From: Streptomyces sp. TSRI0281
GTDB taxonomy: Bacteria; Actinomycetota; Actinomycetes; Streptomycetales; Streptomycetaceae
Length of the DNA: 64,000 bases
Reading direction: 5' to 3'
NCBI RefSeq assembly: GCF_001905125.1
Contig: NZ_LWLE01000001.1
Span: forward strand, 124,001-188,000
This document shows, in pieces, positions 9,486 to 16,561 of the stretch. The notes beneath the pieces were generated by a model. It did no database searches, was not told where the DNA came from, and was given only the letters and a program-made list of their open reading frames with translations. Every line of letters begins with the position of its first letter. The stretch's first letter is position 1. Made by a program: the position numbers and the translations under genes.

Positions 9486-10529
9486 TCAGAAGAAGACCTT
9501 GGCGAGACCGAGCGCGCCCTGGCGCCACGGGTCGCGGCTGGTCCGGCCGGCACCGGGGGCCGGTCCGCTGCCCCGCCGCTGGGTGCGCCACCACTCGTAC
9601 GTCCGCAGGATGGCGTCCTGGTTCGACTGCGCGGGGCTGAAGCCGAGGCGTTCCCGCGCACGGCTGATGTCGACGTACGAGTCGTCGAGGAGCTTGAACA
9701 GCAGGCGTCCGTACACCGGGGAGAGCCGTGCGCGTTCCAGCGTCCGCAGGGCCGCGAGCGCGGGGGCGGCCGGCAGCGGGACGACCCGTTTGCCGTGTCC
9801 CGCGGCGTCGAGCACCGCCTGGAAGTCCTCCCGCAGGGTGCCGAAGCGTGCCGCGCCCAGGTTGTAGACGTCGTTGGCGGTCTCCGGGTCGGCGTGGAGC
9901 GCGAGCATCACCGCGTCGACGAGGTCGTCCATGCCGAACATCTGGATGCGTACGTCGCCGCGGCCCAGGACGGGGAAGTTGCGGCGTTCCTCGGCCCATT
10001 CGAAGAGCATGGAGAACAGGCCCATCCGGCCGGGTCCGAGGAACGTCTTGGGCCGCAGCACCGACACGCACATGCCCCGGCCCCGGAACTCCTCGCAGAT
10101 CTCCTCCGCTTCGGCCTTCGCCCTGCTGTACGGGTCGACGGGCTCGCGCGGGTGTTCCTCGGGGGTGGGCACCTGTTTGGGCAGCCCGTAGACGGCGGTG
10201 GAGGAGATGTGCACGACGCGCTCCACACCGGCCCGGTGGGCGGCGCCGAGGACGGTACGGGTGCCCTCGACCGTCACCGAGCGGATCTGGTCGGCGGGGT
10301 AGCTGGGCAGCGCCGCCGCGCAGTGCACGAGGGCGTCCGCGCCGTCCAGGGCGCGCCCGATCGCCGCGCCGTCGCGGATGTCGGCCACCACGTGGCGGGA
10401 GCCGGGCGGCGGGGCCGGGTCGTCCCGGACGTCGAGGCCGGTGGCCCGGTGCCCGTCGGCGGCCAGCCGGGCGACGAGGTGGGAGCCGAGCATGCCGGCC
10501 GCGCCGGTCACCAGGACGTTCAGGCCCAT
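9486..10529 (-). CDS. NAD-dependent sugar epimerase/dehydratase
   Basis: This 347-residue extended short-chain dehydrogenase has the Rossmann glycine motif VTGAAGMLG at 7-15, D33 of GLDVRDD for NAD binding, VVADIRD near 48, and the catalytic S110/T111 with Y134 and K138 (DPYSRAK). Family members interconvert sugar nucleotides or keto intermediates. Neighbouring prenyltransferase, aminotransferase and glycosyltransferases suggest it prepares the sugar for the lipid-linked glycan. The start overlaps the end of the aminotransferase gene by ten bases, with AAGG upstream. The C-terminus carries a basic GPAPGAGRTSR stretch. Exact substrate is not predictable. Confidence 0.85.
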   Translation of the reverse strand: MGLNVLVTGAAGMLGSHLVARLAADGHRATGLDVRDDPAPPPGSRHVVADIRDGAAIGRALDGADALVHCAAALPSYPADQIRSVTVEGTRTVLGAAHRAGVERVVHISSTAVYGLPKQVPTPEEHPREPVDPYSRAKAEAEEICEEFRGRGMCVSVLRPKTFLGPGRMGLFSMLFEWAEERRNFPVLGRGDVRIQMFGMDDLVDAVMLALHADPETANDVYNLGAARFGTLREDFQAVLDAAGHGKRVVPLPAAPALAALRTLERARLSPVYGRLLFKLLDDSYVDISRARERLGFSPAQSNQDAILRTYEWWRTQRRGSGPAPGAGRTSRDPWRQGALGLAKVFF

Positions 10530-11965
10530 CGGGACACCGCCTTGTCCTTGAAGAAGGCGGCGAGCAGCCGGTTCATGCCCTTGGCGAGGGTCCTGTCGAA
10601 GGCGTCGAGGAAGAGCTCCACCTCGTCGGGGCCCGCGACCAGGCAGGGGGCGACCACCAGCGGGCTCCTGCCGTTGAGCGTGTAGTACAGGTACACGTCG
10701 TGGTCGTGGTACATCGCGTTGATCACGGCGCAGGTGATGACCTTGGTGCGGAGCAGCGGGTCGCGGGCGAGGCCGCCCGGGGCCAGTTTGGCCGCCAGGT
10801 CGAGGACCTTCGGGCCGCCGTCGAGGAAGACTCCGTACAGCGCGCCGGCTCCGCGCACGTCCGCGATGATGTCCGGGTACTGCTTGTGCAGCCGTTCGAG
10901 ACCGGGGGCGAGGACCCGCTCGATGGCGCGGGCGCGGGCGGGGTAATCGTCCTCGACGGCGATGTTGACCGCCTCGACGGCGGTGGCGGTCTCCTCGCCG
11001 AAGCCGTAGTAGGTGGTGCTGGTCGACTGGAGCATGGCGTCGCCGAGATGGTCGTACGCCTTTCTGAAGACGGGTTCCCTGGCCACGAAGGCGGAGATGG
11101 AGGACTTGCCGCCGCCGAAGGACTTCGAGGTCGTCACGACGTCCGGGAGCAGTCCGGGATAGCGCATGAAGTGGAAGAGGCTGCCGGTCTTGCCCCAGCC
11201 GGTGTAGATCTCGTCGAAGATCAGGACGATGTTCTCGGCGGTGCACAACTCCCGCAGCCCGCGCAGGAATTCCTCCGAGCACCAGGTCATGGTGGAGGCG
11301 GAGAAGGGCTCGATCAGGATCGCGTACACATCGCAGCGGCCCTTGGCGTCACGGGCGGCGGCGACCGCCTCGCGCACGGAGTCCAGGTCGCCGTAGCCGA
11401 AGGTGGAGACGCCGGGTATGCCGGGAAAGGTGAAGGTGCTCTGTGCGCTGCCGGTGAGGCTTCCCGACCCGAGCAGCTTGCCGTGGAAGCTGATGTCCGC
11501 GTGCAGGATCTGCGCTCTGCGCCCGCCGTGGTACTTGTACGCGAGTTTCACCGCGCCCTCGACGGCCTCGGCGCCGGAGTTGGGGAAGAACGACATGTTC
11601 AGGTCGCCGGGGAGGAGTTGGGCGAGGTTGTGGCCGAGCGCGGCGACGTACGGCGAGAAGTAGGTCTTGTGGACCTCCATCCGGCGCTGTTCCTGGAAGC
11701 GTTGGCGTACGGCCAGGATGCGCGGGTGGTTGTGCCCGTGGTTGAGCACTCCGACGCCGCCGGTGAAGTCGAGGATGCGGCGGCCGTCACGGGTGTGGAT
11801 CCAGGAGCCCTCGGCGTGGCTGACGAGTTCCCGGCCGAAGCCGAAGGAGGTCATCAGGGACACCTGGCTCTTGTTGACATGGGAGCGGTACAGGTCGTGC
11901 ACCTGGCGCAGCGGCATGTCGTCGCAGTCGTCGACGGTGAGCAGGGGCTGTGCGTCGGAGGTCAC
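10520..11965 (-). CDS. Class III PLP-dependent aminotransferase
   Basis: This 481-residue fold-type I aminotransferase resembles putrescine/ornithine or diaminobutyrate transaminases. Visible motifs are FPNSGAEAVEGAVKLA (PLP phosphate site, near 127), the cofactor-ring Asp in LIFDEIYTGWGKTG (D251), and the Schiff-base Lys K281 in TTSKSFGGG. The GTG at 11965 follows AAAGGAG and overlaps the upstream stop by GTGA; a much longer in-frame reading frame is antisense shadow. It may aminate a keto-sugar or generate an amine substituent for the glycan. Class III members act on amines, amino acids and occasionally sugars, so the context does not settle the substrate. Confidence 0.85.
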   Translation of the reverse strand: MTSDAQPLLTVDDCDDMPLRQVHDLYRSHVNKSQVSLMTSFGFGRELVSHAEGSWIHTRDGRRILDFTGGVGVLNHGHNHPRILAVRQRFQEQRRMEVHKTYFSPYVAALGHNLAQLLPGDLNMSFFPNSGAEAVEGAVKLAYKYHGGRRAQILHADISFHGKLLGSGSLTGSAQSTFTFPGIPGVSTFGYGDLDSVREAVAAARDAKGRCDVYAILIEPFSASTMTWCSEEFLRGLRELCTAENIVLIFDEIYTGWGKTGSLFHFMRYPGLLPDVVTTSKSFGGGKSSISAFVAREPVFRKAYDHLGDAMLQSTSTTYYGFGEETATAVEAVNIAVEDDYPARARAIERVLAPGLERLHKQYPDIIADVRGAGALYGVFLDGGPKVLDLAAKLAPGGLARDPLLRTKVITCAVINAMYHDHDVYLYYTLNGRSPLVVAPCLVAGPDEVELFLDAFDRTLAKGMNRLLAAFFKDKAVSRWA

Positions 11966-13080
11966 GGTGCTCCTTTCTGGAGCGCGGGTCGGGGCGAGGC
12001 GGTGGGGGCGGGAGCGGGAGCGGTGAAAGCCGCGGGCGTCGGAGCCGGGGCGGTCGGGGCCGGTGCGGCCGGGGCCACGGTGGTGGAGGCCGGGCCGGTG
12101 GAAGCCGCGGCCGTCGAAGCCGGGCCGGTGGAAGTCACGGGCGTCGGGGCCGGTGCGGCCGGGGCCGGGCCCGCGAGGCGGGCCAGGAGCAGGGCCGCGC
12201 CGGTGGCGGCCACCTCGCTGAGCACGCAGACGAGCCGGCTGGCGATGACCGTGGCCGTGGCGGCGGCCGGTGGCATGACCGCGGCCAGTGGTGCGAGCAG
12301 GACGAGTTCGCGGGCTCCCCAGCCGTCCGGCAGGACGAAGGCGAGGCTTCCGGCGACCGTGGCGAGGGCGAAGCCGCCGACGCAGACCGCCAGGGAGCTC
12401 AGGACGGGGGCGCCGAAGAGCACGGCGAGCGCCCACAGGTGCAGGCCGGAGACCGCCCAGGAGGCGAAGGCCCAGCCGATGGAGCGGCGGATCGCCCGGG
12501 GCGAGCCCTCGGCGGCACCGGCCGGGCGCCGGGCGATCCGCATGACCAGGGCCACCGACCGGTTGACCCAGCCCGGCCGGGCGACGGCCGCCGCCGCCAG
12601 CAGGACGAGGGGGGCGAAGATCCATGCCCGGACGCCGAGCGCGGCCGGGGCCACGAGCAGTCCGGCCGTGGCGCCGGTGGTCATCCCGACCACGAGGCCG
12701 AGCCCGAAGGCGGCGATCATCCGGTCGGGCGCGATACCGATGCCCTTGCCGAGCTGGATGTGGGCGAGGACGCCCCAGATCCGTCCCGGTACGAATTTGC
12801 TGATGACGCCGATGAAGAAGATCCGGGCGGCGTCCGTCGTCCGCACGGCCGGGCCGCCGTCCACGACGAGCACCTTCCACGACAGCATCGACAGCACCAG
12901 GCCCGCCGCGTTGGCCAGCAGGGCGGCGAGGAGCAGGAACACACCGCCGGGCCTGCCGGACGCCTCCGCCACCTCCGCACCCGCCCCGCGCAGCGAGCCG
13001 CCGACGGCGAAGGAGGCGGCGGCGATGAGGGCGACGGCACCGGTGAGGCGCAGGAGGCGGGTGCGCCGGGAGGCCGTCAC
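11962..13080 (-). CDS. Flippase-like membrane protein, lysylphosphatidylglycerol synthase TM (UPF0104) family
   Basis: This 372-residue polytopic membrane protein has about seven or eight helices, with conserved FVPGRIWGVLAH near 96 and a LPDGWGARELVLLAPL segment near 269 like the membrane half of MprF and AglD-type proteins. The domain is linked to moving lipids or lipid-linked sugars across the membrane. The last 65 residues are a Pro/Ala/Thr/Ser-rich tail (repeats of APTP, STGPAST, TVAP), encoded by visibly repetitive DNA at 11975-12165. The GTG at 13080 overlaps the upstream glycosyltransferase stop by GTGA. It is the best candidate in this operon for exporting a lipid-linked product. Confidence 0.8.
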   Translation of the reverse strand: MTASRRTRLLRLTGAVALIAAASFAVGGSLRGAGAEVAEASGRPGGVFLLLAALLANAAGLVLSMLSWKVLVVDGGPAVRTTDAARIFFIGVISKFVPGRIWGVLAHIQLGKGIGIAPDRMIAAFGLGLVVGMTTGATAGLLVAPAALGVRAWIFAPLVLLAAAAVARPGWVNRSVALVMRIARRPAGAAEGSPRAIRRSIGWAFASWAVSGLHLWALAVLFGAPVLSSLAVCVGGFALATVAGSLAFVLPDGWGARELVLLAPLAAVMPPAAATATVIASRLVCVLSEVAATGAALLLARLAGPAPAAPAPTPVTSTGPASTAAASTGPASTTVAPAAPAPTAPAPTPAAFTAPAPAPTASPRPALQKGAP

Positions 13081-14108
13081 GGGGCGACCGCCGCCTCGGA
13101 GCGCTCACGCCGCCGTCGCCGTACGGAGGGCCCGAAGCGGGGGTCCACCAGCCAGCGGACGCCGCCGTGCACGGCACCGAGCACCAGCGCCAGATGCACG
13201 GTGAAGTGGACGGCGGTGAACCAGAGGAGGAACGCCGGTCCCTTGCGCCGGGCCACGAAGCGGGAGAGCCCCGGGTCGGCGACGGCGAAGCCGACGGCAC
13301 AGACGAGGGGCGCCAGCAGCAGCCAGGGAGTGAACAGGGCCAGCGGGAGCGTGGCCGGTACGAGCGCGGCGGCCAGCACTCCCGCGGTGCGGTTGGCCCG
13401 CAGCCCGCCGCCGCGCCGGCGCTCCACCGCGGCCACCGGGATGAGCAGTTGGGAGCGGCGGTACTGCTCGGCGAGCAGGGGCAGCAGCCGGTCCACGTCG
13501 TCGTGGCGGCCGACGACGGTCTCCGTGAGCCGGATGCGGTGGGTGGCGGCGAGCCGGTCGCTGTACTCCACGTCCTCGGAGTCGCGCAGATTCTCGTCGA
13601 AGGGGCCGGTCAGTTCGAAGACCCGGCGCTCGATCGCGGCCAGCGCGAAGAACGCGGTGCCCACGACGCCGACGCTGCGCCGGCGCCAGAAGTGCGCGTG
13701 CAGGACGTGGTAGGTCTCCACCGGGCCGTCGTCGAAGAGCGGTTCGGCGTCCAGGATGCCGTGCACACAGCCGGTCCCGGGGTCGCCGGTCAGCAGCGTG
13801 ACGGCGTTCTCGATCGCGTCGGGGGCGAGCGCGATGTCGGAGTCGAGGAAGAAGAGGATCTCCCCGCGGCTCGCGGCGACACCCAGGTTCCGGGCCGCGG
13901 AGACCCCGCCGTTGTGCGGGCTGGCCACCAGGACGCAGGGGAACTCCCGGGCGATGTCCCGTGAGTTGTCGGTGCTGGCGTCGTCCACGACCACCACGTC
14001 GAGCGGGCTCAGGGTCTGGGCGTAGACCGATTCCAGGCAGGCGCGCAGGGTCTTCTCGTAGTTGTAGTTGGGGATGATCACGGACACGGTGGGGTGGTCC
14101 CGTGACAT
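13077..14108 (-). CDS. Family 2 glycosyltransferase with membrane tail (copy 2)
   Basis: This 343-residue GT-A enzyme is paralogous to 7369-8400. Motifs are VSVIIPNYNYEKTL, VVDDASTDNS, the DXD LDSDIAL near 105, SEDVEYSDRL near 190, and two or three hydrophobic segments near the C-terminus, followed by a basic RRRRRER tail. The ATG at 14108 has AAGGA upstream; upstream in-frame codons overlap the small gene at 14078-14443. The two copies share length and layout but differ widely in sequence, so the duplication is old and they probably add different residues. Confidence 0.85.
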   Translation of the reverse strand: MSRDHPTVSVIIPNYNYEKTLRACLESVYAQTLSPLDVVVVDDASTDNSRDIAREFPCVLVASPHNGGVSAARNLGVAASRGEILFFLDSDIALAPDAIENAVTLLTGDPGTGCVHGILDAEPLFDDGPVETYHVLHAHFWRRRSVGVVGTAFFALAAIERRVFELTGPFDENLRDSEDVEYSDRLAATHRIRLTETVVGRHDDVDRLLPLLAEQYRRSQLLIPVAAVERRRGGGLRANRTAGVLAAALVPATLPLALFTPWLLLAPLVCAVGFAVADPGLSRFVARRKGPAFLLWFTAVHFTVHLALVLGAVHGGVRWLVDPRFGPSVRRRRRERSEAAVAP

Positions 14109-14443
14109 GTCGGTCCTTGTCCTTTCCGGTCGGGGAATCGGCGCGGGTCCGGGCGGCCGAGGGCGACCAGGTGCCAGCCCCCCGTCCCCGGCCCGGCGGT
14201 CAGGACGCCCAGGAGGAAGTCCAGCGCCGCCAGTTCGGCGTGGAGCGCGTCGGGGCACTCCATGAAGAGCGTGGCGGCCACTGCCCGGAGGGACCGCGCG
14301 GTGGCGTAGAGGTGGGCCGGGCCGCCGTCCCGCGGCGATGCCCCGGAGCGGTACGACCGCAGCCGGTCGGCCAGCTCGACGGCCGCCCGGCGATCAGGTC
14401 CCTCGGGCCCGGCGCGGACCAGCAGGGCGGTCACGAGGTACAT
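14078..14443 (-). CDS. Small hypothetical protein in the glycan operon
   Basis: I do not recognise this family. The 121-residue frame is Leu/Ala-rich and helical in its first 95 residues (LVTALLVRAG, AVELADRLRSYRSG, LHAELAALDFLLGVLTAG), then becomes Pro-rich where it overlaps the next start by 31 bases. It starts 21 bases after the peptide gene stop. The ATG at 14443 has no clear Shine-Dalgarno site, which weakens the call; translation by coupling to the peptide gene is possible. It could be a small helical partner protein or a spurious frame. Confidence 0.45.
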   Translation of the reverse strand: MYLVTALLVRAGPEGPDRRAAVELADRLRSYRSGASPRDGGPAHLYATARSLRAVAATLFMECPDALHAELAALDFLLGVLTAGPGTGGWHLVALGRPDPRRFPDRKGQGPTCHGTTPPCP

Positions 14444-14464
14444 GGAGGAGGCGGGTTCCGGGCG

Positions 14465-14575
14465 TCACCCCCAGGAGAAGCCGTTCAGTCGCCCGGAGGT
14501 GAGCACGATCGCGGACACGGTCACCGCGGCGCAGGCGACGGACAGGCGAAGCGTCATGGCGCGGAACGCACGCAT
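14465..14575 (-). CDS. 36-residue membrane-spanning or secreted peptide at the head of the glycan operon
   Basis: The short gene has a strong AAGGAG site seven bases before its ATG at 14575. The peptide has a basic start (MRAFRAMTLR), one hydrophobic stretch (LSVACAAVTVSAIVLT at about 11-26) and a polar Gly/Trp-containing tail (SGRLNGFSWG). It could be a membrane microprotein, or a secreted peptide with the tail exposed. It is the first gene downstream of the divergent promoter region shared with the TrmB/LuxR regulator, an arrangement seen in peptide-regulator pairs. No RiPP-modifying gene lies nearby. Function is unknown. Confidence 0.65.
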   Translation of the reverse strand: MRAFRAMTLRLSVACAAVTVSAIVLTSGRLNGFSWG

Positions 14576-14987
14576 GAGGGGGCTCCTTCTCGATAACAGC
14601 ACGTGAATGTCGGGGACGGCGCCGAGCATGTCGCCCCGGCCGCCGCGAGGGCCATGTTTTCGGCCTGGCAGGGAGTTGCGGGGCAGCCCGCTGCCAGCGG
14701 GCGTACGCCGGGGCACCGACACACACCTGCGGCGATGCCGCGCTGGCAGGGAGCGGCCAGGCACCTTCAGGCCAGCGGCGGAACGACGCCCGCCGCGCCC
14801 GGGACGGCCCGCGCGGGGCGCCGCCGACGCGCGGATCCGCCGCCGCGCCCACATCCAACCTCTGGACTTGGTCTATACCTGCACAGGCTGTGGATCTAAG
14901 CTCACGCCCGGTATCCGCGGGACGTCCGGCGTCGGCGCCGACGTCCGCGGGGGGTCGCGAGAGCCACGCCTGTGGGGGGAGTACGTG
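14576..14987. promoter_or_regulatory. Divergent promoter region between the glycan operon and its LuxR-type regulator
   Basis: This 412-base space has no convincing gene. It contains two direct repeats of CTGGCAGGGAG (14665-14675 and 14743-14753, 78 bases apart) and a palindromic CCCGCTGCCAGCGGG between them, possible regulator sites. Near the regulator start is TGGTCTATACC (14869-14879), which matches 10 of 11 positions of the dre core. The AT-richest patch is 14865-14895, the likely promoter of the regulator. Confidence 0.5.
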
Positions 14988-15983
14988 ATGTTTCAGGTAC
15001 TGGGGATGGACGCGCGGACGGAATTCGTCTACCGCCTCGTCCTGGAGAGACCGGAACTGACGCTCGATGAGATCGTCCTGCGCCTGGGCTGGCCGGAGAC
15101 CGAAGTGCGCGACGCCCTCGACCGTCTCGCCGAGCTCTGCCTGCTGGACCGGGACGGCGTGCAGGGCCCGGACGAGGAACCGCCCGTCTTCCGCGCCCTC
15201 GACCCGGCGGCCAGCCTGCCGTTCCTGCTCTCCCGCCGGGAGGCCGAACTCGCCCGCCAGCAGCGGAGCCTGGAGCTGGTGCGCGATGCCGTGTCCGCCC
15301 TCGCCACGCACCAGGACCGGCCCGCCGCCCGCGGCTATGACGTCATCAAGCGGCTGGAGGGGCTGGACGAGGTGCGTGAACGCCTCACGGAGCTGGCCGA
15401 GTTGGCGAGGATCGAATGCCTGTCGCTGCTGCCCGGCGGCGCCCAGTCCCCGGACACCCTGGCGGCCAGCAAACCGCTCGACCGGCAGGCGCTGGAGCGC
15501 GGGGTCCGGGTGCGCAGCATCTACCAGGACAGCTTCCGCAACGACCCGGGCACGCTGCGCTATGTGAACTGGCTCGGTGAACTCGGCGCCGAGAGCCGTA
15601 CCCTTCCGGCGCTGCCTCTCATCATGGTCGTGGTCGACCGCGAGGTGGCCCTCGTCCCCCTGGATCCGGACGACCCCCGCGCGGGCGCCCTCGAACTGCG
15701 CAGCCGTGGTGCCGTCGCCGTGGCCCATCTGCTGTTCGAGGAGTACTGGGCCGCCGCCACCCCGCTCGGCCGGACCCCTCCGCGCGGCCCCCACGGCCTC
15801 ACCCCGCAGGAGGACGAACTGCTGTCCCTGCTGGCGAAGGGGCACACCGACGCCACCGCGGCCCGGCGCCTGGGCGTCTCCCTGCGCACCGTACGCCGGA
15901 TGAACGCGGAACTGACGGCCCGGCTGGAGGCGCGCAGCCGCTTCCAGGCCGGCGCGGAGGCCGTACGCCGAGGCTGGGTCTGA
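14988..15983 (+). CDS. TrmB-like/LuxR-type transcriptional regulator
   Basis: This 331-residue regulator has DNA-binding domains at both ends. The N-terminus (about 5-55) is a TrmB-like winged helix (ELTLDEIVLRLGWPETEVRD). The middle resembles a phospholipase-D-like or effector domain (LPALPLIMVVVDREVALVPL). The C-terminus (about 270-325) is a LuxR/GerE helix-turn-helix (LTPQEDELLSLLAKGHTDAT, then AARRLGVSLRTVRRMNAEL). The ATG at 14988 has GGGGGGA seven bases upstream; a longer upstream frame lacks support. It is divergent from the peptide-led glycan operon and is its probable regulator. The sensed signal is unknown. Confidence 0.85.
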   Translation: MFQVLGMDARTEFVYRLVLERPELTLDEIVLRLGWPETEVRDALDRLAELCLLDRDGVQGPDEEPPVFRALDPAASLPFLLSRREAELARQQRSLELVRDAVSALATHQDRPAARGYDVIKRLEGLDEVRERLTELAELARIECLSLLPGGAQSPDTLAASKPLDRQALERGVRVRSIYQDSFRNDPGTLRYVNWLGELGAESRTLPALPLIMVVVDREVALVPLDPDDPRAGALELRSRGAVAVAHLLFEEYWAAATPLGRTPPRGPHGLTPQEDELLSLLAKGHTDATAARRLGVSLRTVRRMNAELTARLEARSRFQAGAEAVRRGWV

Positions 15984-16306
15984 GCCGGACCCACCACGGA
16001 CGAGCCGGACCCTCCGCAGATGGACCGGACCCCACCACGGATGAGCCGGCCCACGGATGGACCGGACCCCACCACGCGTGAACCGGACCCTCCACGCAGA
16101 GCCGGGCCGACGCGCAGGAACCGGATCACCCTCCCGGATGAATCGGACCGCGCGCCGGATGAACCGGACCGCGCCCGCGTACGTGACTCCCTCCGATACA
16201 TCACCGTTGCCGGACGGCAATGCGGACAGGGGGACGCCGGCCGGCCGGCTCGCCCGGATTCCCTGCCCATGGCCACCGGCGGTCAGCGAGGGGACGGAGT
16301 CACCAC
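15984..16306. repeat. Degenerate tandem repeats with an ACCGGACC core, no gene
   Basis: The gap between the regulator and the DUF3311 gene holds about ten imperfect copies of a 20-26 base unit, typically GGATGGACCGGACCCCACCA or GGATGAACCGGACCGCG, from about 15980 to 16175. The remaining 130 bases include GATACATCACCGTTGCCGGA and presumably the promoter of the transporter pair. No open frame in it looks coding. Confidence 0.7.
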
Positions 16307-16561
16307 ATGCCAGAAGTCACCGAGGCGAAACCACCCACGGTCACCCCCATGAGAGTGGTGATCGCGCTCTGCCTCGTCGCGCCGTTCGTGGCGATGCTCT
16401 GGGTGGGTTCGTACGCGAAGGTCGAGCCGACGTTCATCGGCATCCCGTTCTTCTACTGGTACCAAATGCTCTGGGTGCTCATCTCGACCGCGCTGACGAT
16501 GGTCGCGTACAAGCTGTGGCAGCGTGACCAGCGCGCCCGCAAGGGGGGTGTTTCCGCATGA
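16307..16561 (+). CDS. DUF3311 small membrane protein, partner of the symporter
   Basis: This 84-residue protein has two membrane helices (VVIALCLVAPFVAMLWVG near 16 and FYWYQMLWVLISTALTMVAY near 45) and a basic C-terminus. DUF3311 genes are regularly found directly before sodium/solute symporters and are thought to be accessory subunits, much like the small subunits of other SSS systems. The ATG at 16307 has GGAG seven bases upstream. Its TGA overlaps the symporter ATG (ATGA), so the two are translationally coupled. Confidence 0.85.
   Translation: MPEVTEAKPPTVTPMRVVIALCLVAPFVAMLWVGSYAKVEPTFIGIPFFYWYQMLWVLISTALTMVAYKLWQRDQRARKGGVSA

Noticed and set aside
9728..13204. 1158-codon open frame on the plus strand across the glycan operon
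   Set aside because: It is antisense to five genes with clear motifs and overlapping starts; its translation is Arg/Gly/Ala-rich low complexity, as expected from GC-rich shadow frames.
14607..14987. Upstream extension of the LuxR-type regulator by 127 codons
   Set aside because: The extension is Arg/Pro/Gly-rich, contains the divergent promoter elements, and the ATG at 14988 has a strong ribosome site.
2826..15983. Glycan locus as a recently acquired island
   Set aside because: GC content and codon use look like the backbone, and no integrase, tRNA insertion site or flanking repeat was seen; comparative genomics would be needed to claim transfer.
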